Part shown: positions 6,213 to 9,989 of the stretch, in pieces
Numbering within the stretch: the stretch's first letter is position 1
Layout: each line of letters opens with the position of its first letter
Source: Acidobacteriota bacterium
GTDB taxonomy: Bacteria; Acidobacteriota; UBA6911; RPQK01
Length of the DNA: 9,989 nt
Assembly: GCA_003819755.1 (NCBI GenBank)
Contig: RPQK01000220.1
Coordinates: forward strand, 1-9,989
Direction of reading: 5' to 3'
Made by a program: the position numbers and the translations under genes
The notes under the pieces: model-generated
Seen by the model: the letters and a program-made list of their open reading frames with translations, nothing else
Told to the model about the DNA's origin: nothing
Database searches by the model: none

Positions 6213-8276
6213 TTAGTGTCTCAATGCCCGCCAACGGGCGTACTGTGCGGCCTTGGCCGGATCCGGGTCCTCGTACTGCTGAAGCCAGAACCGGAACCAG
6301 TCGAGGTTCCTCTGCATGGAGGCCAGCCGATGCGAGGGCCGGTCAAGAACATGCGGGGCATTCGGGTAAATCACCTGTTCGACCGGCTTACCCAGTCGCC
6401 TCATCATTGCGAATAACTCGAGGCTTTGAACGCCCACGTCCGGCCCGTACTCGCGAAGGAGCGGTGCGCTGATGCGATCGGCGTTGAACGCCGGACAGGC
6501 CTCCTGGTAATTGCGGAGAGTGTCTCCGAGCGGTGGTCCGCCGAAGAAGGCGTCGAGGTAGTGCCGCATGACGGCCGCACCGGTCACCCAGTACTGCCCG
6601 GCGTTGTTAAGGCCTCCCTCGCCGGCCGATGCGGCTTGGAATATGGTCGAATGGGTTATCGCGTACTCGGTTAGCCAGGCGCCGAAACTCCAACCCATAA
6701 TTCCCACTCGTTCGCGATCCGCGGTCCCGTCCTCAACCAGCATATCGACTGCCTTTTCCATCGATGCCAAAGGGTTAACCCCTTGAGAAAATGAGGCCGC
6801 CTTGAAATCTCCGTACCGCCAGGCAATTTCCGATGGATAGTTCATGAGCAGAACGCCGAAGCCGGAGGCGGCGAAGAGTTGAGCCGGGTAGCTGGTCATC
6901 CATTGGGCCTGGGTTGTGAATTTGTTGCTGAAGAAATAAGTGATGATCAGGAGCGGAACCTTTTGTCCCTCTTTCCGGCCGGGAGGAAGCAGCAGGAAAC
7001 CGTTGGTCTCGTGACCGAACCGGTTCTTCCAACGCAATTCCCGGCCTTCGGCCAGGCGGATGCTCCGAAATGCCGGGTTCAGGTCAGTCAATATCGTGTA
7101 CCTGCCTGATTCAATATCAACGAGGACAATCACGGGCGCGACCGTGCAGGCCTGCCGGATTGCAGCTGCCTTGCGGCCGGAAGCGTCAAAATGAAAAGCG
7201 GAAAAATGATCTGTGCCGGGGATCACGGCGGACGCGGAACCCCCCGTGGCCGGGATACGATAGAGACAGCTTCGGCTGTTGTTCTCGAGCTCGAAGAGCA
7301 GCCCTTTGCCGGTGTTATCCCATCGGGCGCCGTTCAGGCGGCGATAAACTTCTTCAGTCTCGACCCGACGTGGCGGCCCGCCCGGCTCTTTCCAGACATA
7401 GAAGCCGGATCGGGTCTCGTAGAACTTCTCCAACGGGTTGATGTCGCCTACCGATGCGAAGACCAGGGAATCGGAATCGGGCGACCATTCAGCACCGCGG
7501 CTGGCGTCCTTCCATTCCACGACCGGTCGCGTTGATCGCGTCCGCAGATCGATGACGGCAATATGGGACACGTTCATCGAATACTCGGGCTTGCTCGCCG
7601 GCGCGTATTCCACAGATAGTTTCTGACCGTTCGGTGACCAGGCAAGCCGCCGGATCGAAGTGGCGTTTGTCAGATCCTCGCCGACCCTCACCGTGCTGCC
7701 GCTTTTTTGGTCCCAGATCCGGATCTCCGGCTTGCCCCCGCCCCGGCTCCAGTTACGGCCGGTAAAGTTTCGGATACCGAAGACGTTGTCGTCGTAAATG
7801 ACCCCTTCGTTCTCGGCCCTCTTCGCCTCGTCCGGCTCCGGGCCTTGGCTGGTAATGTAGGCGACACGCGCCCCGTCCGGCGACCAGGCATACAAGCTGA
7901 CGCGGACAGCGGGATCGAGGAGCGGCCGTCTTTGCCCGTCCTTTATGGAAACACGACAGAGCGCGGTCTGTCCGTCGCATGGGAGAACCGCGGTGACGCC
8001 GCTGTTATCTGGAATCCATTCCAGCTGGCTGATCGAAGCCTCTTCCGCCAACTTGCGAGGGGGACTGTCGGGTGTCACGAGATGGAGGGAGGTCCTTGCC
8101 GCGTTGTCGGCAAGAGACGACTGGCGGACGAGGAAGGCGACCATGCGCCCGTCCGGAGAGATCCGGGGAGAAACAGGCTCGCGCTGCTCGATGATGTCAC
8201 GGAGGGTCAGATCAGCCTGTCCCGCGACTCCTTGAACCAACGCGAGCAGAACGACTGGCAGCAGAACATGTCTCAT
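6213..8276 (-). CDS. Secreted S9-family serine peptidase (acylaminoacyl/prolyl oligopeptidase type)
   Basis: 687-aa exported peptidase. The signal peptide MRHVLLPVVLLALVQGVAGQ likely ends at VAG. Residues about 35-400 form a beta-propeller with repeated SPDG-like blades (RISPDG 39, WSPDG 131, WSPNG 213, WSPDS 264). The alpha/beta-hydrolase domain (about 405-670) has the nucleophile elbow GWSFG with Ser530, probable Asp613 (EYGPDVGVQ) and His642 (NAPH), which is a full triad. The segment before the Asp reads LLREYG where many S9 enzymes have HG, a minor deviation. Family members cleave short peptides, removing acyl-amino acids or cutting after Pro or other residues; specificity cannot be read here. 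An in-frame ATG at 8345 would add 23 polar residues ahead of the signal peptide, so 8276 is preferred. No Shine-Dalgarno precedes it; the promoter abuts the ATG. Single-gene unit, convergent with the metallohydrolase gene. Confidence 0.9.
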   Translation of the reverse strand: MRHVLLPVVLLALVQGVAGQADLTLRDIIEQREPVSPRISPDGRMVAFLVRQSSLADNAARTSLHLVTPDSPPRKLAEEASISQLEWIPDNSGVTAVLPCDGQTALCRVSIKDGQRRPLLDPAVRVSLYAWSPDGARVAYITSQGPEPDEAKRAENEGVIYDDNVFGIRNFTGRNWSRGGGKPEIRIWDQKSGSTVRVGEDLTNATSIRRLAWSPNGQKLSVEYAPASKPEYSMNVSHIAVIDLRTRSTRPVVEWKDASRGAEWSPDSDSLVFASVGDINPLEKFYETRSGFYVWKEPGGPPRRVETEEVYRRLNGARWDNTGKGLLFELENNSRSCLYRIPATGGSASAVIPGTDHFSAFHFDASGRKAAAIRQACTVAPVIVLVDIESGRYTILTDLNPAFRSIRLAEGRELRWKNRFGHETNGFLLLPPGRKEGQKVPLLIITYFFSNKFTTQAQWMTSYPAQLFAASGFGVLLMNYPSEIAWRYGDFKAASFSQGVNPLASMEKAVDMLVEDGTADRERVGIMGWSFGAWLTEYAITHSTIFQAASAGEGGLNNAGQYWVTGAAVMRHYLDAFFGGPPLGDTLRNYQEACPAFNADRISAPLLREYGPDVGVQSLELFAMMRRLGKPVEQVIYPNAPHVLDRPSHRLASMQRNLDWFRFWLQQYEDPDPAKAAQYARWRALRH

Positions 8277-8284
8277 GAGGTGCG

Positions 8285-8313
8285 TTTTTAGCCGATTAAA
8301 GTGCGGCTGGCAA
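8285..8313 (-). promoter_or_regulatory. Candidate promoter for a leaderless S9 peptidase mRNA
   Basis: On the minus strand TTGCCA (8308-8313, 5 of 6 to TTGACA) and TAAAAA (8285-8290, 4 of 6 to TATAAT) are separated by exactly 17 bp. Only 8 nt separate the -10 box from the ATG at 8276, so transcription would start within about 2 nt of the start codon. This fits the lack of a ribosome-binding site. Confidence 0.5.
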
Positions 8314-8349
8314 GGAGGGAACGGGGGGCGGCTGCTGGGCGGCATCTGA

Positions 8350-8406
8350 ATGCCAGAAGGACCAGAAGGACCTGAAGGACCAGAAGGACCGGAAGGACAG
8401 GCGTGA
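8350..8406 (+). other. Tiny Pro-Glu-Gly repeat reading frame in the repeat array
   Basis: ATG at 8350 opens an 18-codon frame reading MPEGPEGPEGPEGPEGQA and ends in TGA (8404-8406) within the central palindrome. The one variable base of each 9-bp unit falls on the third base of the Pro codon (CCA, CCA, CCT, CCA, CCG). There is no Shine-Dalgarno upstream, and the frame lies in the upstream region of a gene on the opposite strand. I record it because the pattern is clear, not because I think it is a proven gene. Confidence 0.2.
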
Positions 8407-8447
8407 TCACCGTCCTTCAGGTCCTTCCGGTCCTTCTGGTCCTTCCG
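8354..8447. repeat. Inverted array of nine 9-bp units around a GTGATCAC palindrome
   Basis: Five head-to-tail units CNGAAGGAC occupy 8354-8398 (N = A, A, T, A, G). Four inverted units GTCCTTCNG occupy 8412-8447 (N = A, C, T, C). The other eight positions are identical in all nine units. The 13-nt centre contains the perfect palindrome GTGATCAC (8403-8410). With the innermost units aligned, the arms pair at 32 of 36 positions with a 13-nt loop. Shifted by two units, they pair at 26 of 27 positions with a 31-nt loop. It lies 23 nt beyond the methyltransferase stop and 40 bp upstream of the S9 peptidase -35 box. It could act as a 3' mRNA stem, a transcription insulator or a protein-binding array; no T-run marks it as an intrinsic terminator. 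It is not a CRISPR array, because there are no spacers. Confidence 0.9.
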
Positions 8448-8470
8448 GTGTTTAGCAGAAGATGCCTGGC

Positions 8471-9376
8471 CTAAATCAGCCCCGGGAATGGGATTCCACG
8501 ATAGATCACAAGGTGGTCCTGCAGTTGCCAGAGCGGGCGCTGCTTGGCCCAGAATTCATCCATCATGAACGTCGTAATCTCCCGGCGCTGTTCCTCGGAA
8601 TAAGGATGCACGCTGGGGTACAAGAGAATCATCCAGACGACGGCCATGAACTTCTCGAAGTCGTCGGCGGAGAAATGAATCCGGCTCTGTTTCATGAGCA
8701 CCTGGCAGTCCGCTGCTTCCTCCGCGGCTCGAATCTGGCCTCCGAGTACCTGGAGATCCTGCTCGTTGTGATGGCCGAAAAACCGGCTTGCGAAGTGCTC
8801 GTACAACCACCCGGTCGTGCCGAACTCGGAGTTGTCCGGCGCCATTAAGACGGCGTGTATTGCGCCCCGCTCAAACAGCACATGGCGAAGCAGGTTACTG
8901 AAGAGGGAAAGCCACCGATTCGCCTCGCAGTAGTAAAGCGAATGATGCAGCGTCACCAGCTCCATCCGCGAACCGCCCAGGGCCGATGAGACGAACTGTT
9001 GGGATGAATGGGAATCAGACAGGATTTCGCGGAAGTCTCCCGCGATCGTATAGACGTGATTTGTGCGCTGGCGCAGGATCCTTTCCCTCACTACCTGCAG
9101 GGCCTCCTGCTCGATGTCGAGCAGGTAGAGCCCGCTTCGGAACGCGGTTTCGAGCAGCCGGAATTGCGGCTCGTTACTCGAACCGATTGACAGCGCCGAG
9201 AGCGCATTGTCGAGCGGAAGAGTCTTGTGCAGAGTCCGCGTGACCCGGGCCAGGGTCTCCCCGATATCCACCTTGTCGTTGCTGTAACGTGACCAGATCT
9301 TGTCCTCCTGGAACATCTTCGACTCGGCGACCATCATTCCTTTGCGGATCAACTGTCGGCGTGTGCTCGTCTGCAT
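8471..9376 (-). CDS. Class I SAM-dependent methyltransferase-like protein
   Basis: 301-aa soluble protein, probably cytoplasmic, with no signal peptide or membrane segment. A Rossmann methyltransferase core is suggested by ALSIGSSNEP (61-70, position of motif I, a degenerate form of the usual D/E-x-G-x-G), LYLLDIE (83-89, acidic end of strand 2), IAGDF (111-115) and a hydrophobic strand MELVTLHHSLYYC (138-150) in the place of motif IV. The C-terminal part (about 190-301) is rich in aromatic residues and may form a substrate lid; the pattern is reminiscent of small-molecule N-methyltransferases, but I cannot name a substrate. I chose ATG 9376 because AGGGGAG lies 4 nt upstream. The frame is open to an ATG at 9637, but that would overlap the divergent glycosidase gene and add 87 residues of unlikely sequence. 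Downstream lies the inverted 9-bp repeat array. Confidence 0.65.
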   Translation of the reverse strand: MQTSTRRQLIRKGMMVAESKMFQEDKIWSRYSNDKVDIGETLARVTRTLHKTLPLDNALSALSIGSSNEPQFRLLETAFRSGLYLLDIEQEALQVVRERILRQRTNHVYTIAGDFREILSDSHSSQQFVSSALGGSRMELVTLHHSLYYCEANRWLSLFSNLLRHVLFERGAIHAVLMAPDNSEFGTTGWLYEHFASRFFGHHNEQDLQVLGGQIRAAEEAADCQVLMKQSRIHFSADDFEKFMAVVWMILLYPSVHPYSEEQRREITTFMMDEFWAKQRPLWQLQDHLVIYRGIPFPGLI

Positions 9377-9380
9377 GACT

Positions 9381-9387
9381 CTCCCCT
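9381..9387 (-). promoter_or_regulatory. Shine-Dalgarno that fixes the methyltransferase start
   Basis: On the minus strand AGGGGAG is followed by AGTC and ATG (9376). It supports the shorter 301-aa protein over the in-frame extension reaching 9637. Confidence 0.65.
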
Positions 9388-9439
9388 GGTTCGCCCCTAT
9401 CTCGTAATTAAGAAAGCCCTTTGGAACGACCAGAGGGGC

Positions 9440-9469
9440 ATTGTAGCCGCTTCCTGGCTGGTGGACTAA
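9440..9469 (-). promoter_or_regulatory. Candidate promoter for the methyltransferase gene
   Basis: On the minus strand TACAAT (9440-9445, 5 of 6 to TATAAT) has TTAGTC (9464-9469, about half consensus) 18 bp upstream. The implied leader is about 55 nt. Confidence 0.35.
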
Positions 9470-9492
9470 CACAAAAAATGTTGCCCGCATAC

Positions 9493-9510
9493 CCCGACAT
9501 GCCCGACATG
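9493..9510. repeat. Tandem 9-bp direct repeat in the divergent promoter region
   Basis: CCCGACATG occurs twice without a gap (9493-9501 and 9502-9510). It sits about 12 bp upstream of the glycosidase -35 box and between the two divergent candidate promoters, a sensible place for a regulator site. No regulator gene is in the window. Confidence 0.5.
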
Positions 9511-9521
9511 CCTGCCTCCTC

Positions 9522-9550
9522 TTGCTCCCTTCGGCGGCGTGGACTATATT
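9522..9550 (+). promoter_or_regulatory. Candidate promoter for the DUF5060 glycosidase gene
   Basis: TTGCTC (9522-9527) and TATATT (9545-9550, 5 of 6 to TATAAT) are separated by exactly 17 bp. Transcription would begin near 9557, giving a leader of about 20 nt that contains the Shine-Dalgarno. Confidence 0.5.
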
Positions 9551-9575
9551 CCTGAGCCTGAGCAAGGGAGGGCAT

Positions 9576-9989
9576 TTGCGACCGAAAGTTCTTTCCACGC
9601 TTGTCTCTGCCGCGATACTCACTGGTGTTTTCTGCATATCGGCCGGCCAGAATGTTCAGCCCCCGGTCACCCCCGCCAACCCGGATGTGGAACTGTGGGG
9701 ATTCTTCGAACTGGCCCTGGCCGGACCCGCCACGGGCAATCCCTTTCTTGACGTGACTTTCACGGCCCGTTTTTCCCTCGAAAACACGGTCGTCGAGGCT
9801 ACGGGTTTCTACGACGGAGACGGGACGTATCGCGTGCGTTTCATGCCGGACAGGCAGGGGCGATGGCGTTATTTGACACGCAGCAACGCCCGGGAACTGG
9901 ACGGCAAGACCGGCGAGTTCAACGTCCGAGCGCCGTCTGGGAAGAACCATGGGCCAGTGCGCGTCGCGAACACTTTCCATTTCGCCTAC
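9576..9989 (+). CDS. Secreted glycoside hydrolase with an N-terminal DUF5060 domain (5' part only)
   Basis: The first 138 codons of a gene running off the window. It begins with TTG, supported by AAGGGAGG at 9564-9571, 4 nt before the start. The signal peptide MRPKVLSTLVSAAILTGVF continues to about residue 24 (cleavage near SAG). From about residue 38 the sequence is a DUF5060 beta-sandwich: VELWGFFELAL, NPFLDVTFTARF, GFYDGDGTYRVRFMPDRQGR, then TGEFNV and GPVRVANTFHFAY. DUF5060 normally precedes a TIM-barrel DUF4038-type (apiosidase-like, GH140-related) catalytic domain, which would lie beyond position 9989. The expected role is extracytoplasmic cleavage of plant-polysaccharide side chains; the substrate cannot be set without the catalytic part. 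It is divergent from the methyltransferase gene. Confidence 0.85.
   Translation, partial: MRPKVLSTLVSAAILTGVFCISAGQNVQPPVTPANPDVELWGFFELALAGPATGNPFLDVTFTARFSLENTVVEATGFYDGDGTYRVRFMPDRQGRWRYLTRSNARELDGKTGEFNVRAPSGKNHGPVRVANTFHFAY

Noticed and set aside
7707..8291. 194-codon open frame on the + strand opposite the S9 peptidase
   Set aside because: Antisense shadow of a well-supported propeller and signal peptide; no Shine-Dalgarno or family resemblance.
8277..8345. N-terminal extension of the S9 peptidase to an ATG at 8345
   Set aside because: It adds 23 polar and Pro-rich residues before a standard signal peptide and crosses the best promoter; no ribosome site precedes it.
8354..8447. Possible CRISPR array from regularly spaced repeats
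   Set aside because: Units are only 9 bp, directly abut one another without spacers, and invert in the middle; no cas genes are present.
9377..9637. N-terminal extension of the methyltransferase to an ATG at 9637
   Set aside because: It would overlap the divergent gene start and both promoters; a good Shine-Dalgarno supports ATG 9376.
9408..9980. 190-codon open frame on the minus strand
   Set aside because: It overlaps the DUF5060 gene, which has a signal peptide, Shine-Dalgarno and recognisable domain; the minus-strand translation is Arg/Gly-rich and resembles nothing.

Overview
The window is GC-rich, densely coding bacterial DNA. Seven protein genes are supported, plus short intergenic regions with candidate promoters and one striking inverted array of 9-bp repeats. 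No rRNA, tRNA, CRISPR array, insertion sequence or phage gene was seen. The gene mix is a Ser/Thr kinase, Tat-type leaders on metabolic enzymes, a CehA/McbA metallohydrolase, an exported S9 peptidase and a DUF5060 glycosidase. This resembles a large-genome, polymer-degrading soil or sediment bacterium. Acidobacteriota (Bryobacterales/Solibacter-like) is my best guess and Planctomycetota the alternative; this is inference from gene style, not from a marker gene.

Layout. (1) 1-147: upstream region with a strong hairpin and a consensus TATAAT box. (2) 148-2579, + strand: a membrane Ser/Thr protein kinase (six predicted N-terminal membrane helices, then the kinase domain) followed 14 nt later by a PAP2-family membrane phosphatase, probably one operon. 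(3) 4397-2673, - strand: an ADP-ribosylglycohydrolase-family protein and an RpiB/LacAB-family sugar-phosphate isomerase, 15 nt apart, each with a twin-arginine leader and its own strong Shine-Dalgarno. (4) 4578-6170, + strand: a secreted CehA/McbA-type PHP-fold metallohydrolase, divergent from the pair. (5) 8276-6213, - strand: a secreted S9 (prolyl oligopeptidase/acylaminoacyl peptidase-like) serine peptidase, convergent with the previous gene. (6) 8350-8447: nine copies of a 9-bp unit, five in one orientation and four inverted, around a GTGATCAC palindrome. (7) 9376-8471, - strand: a class I SAM-methyltransferase-like protein. (8) 9576 to the window end, + strand: the start of a secreted DUF5060 glycoside hydrolase with a TTG start, divergent from the methyltransferase.

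How the genes relate. Four of the seven proteins carry Sec- or Tat-type leaders and two are integral membrane proteins, so the region is dominated by envelope and extracytoplasmic functions: sugar processing, peptide or carbohydrate hydrolysis, and membrane signalling. The ADP-ribosylglycohydrolase/RpiB pair is the clearest functional unit. If both are exported, it would be an extracytoplasmic route acting on ribosyl or other glycosyl compounds, using enzyme folds usually found in the cytoplasm. Two start sites (kinase and S9 peptidase) lack a Shine-Dalgarno and have -10-like boxes very close to the ATG, which suggests leaderless or near-leaderless mRNAs; the other genes have good Shine-Dalgarno sequences.
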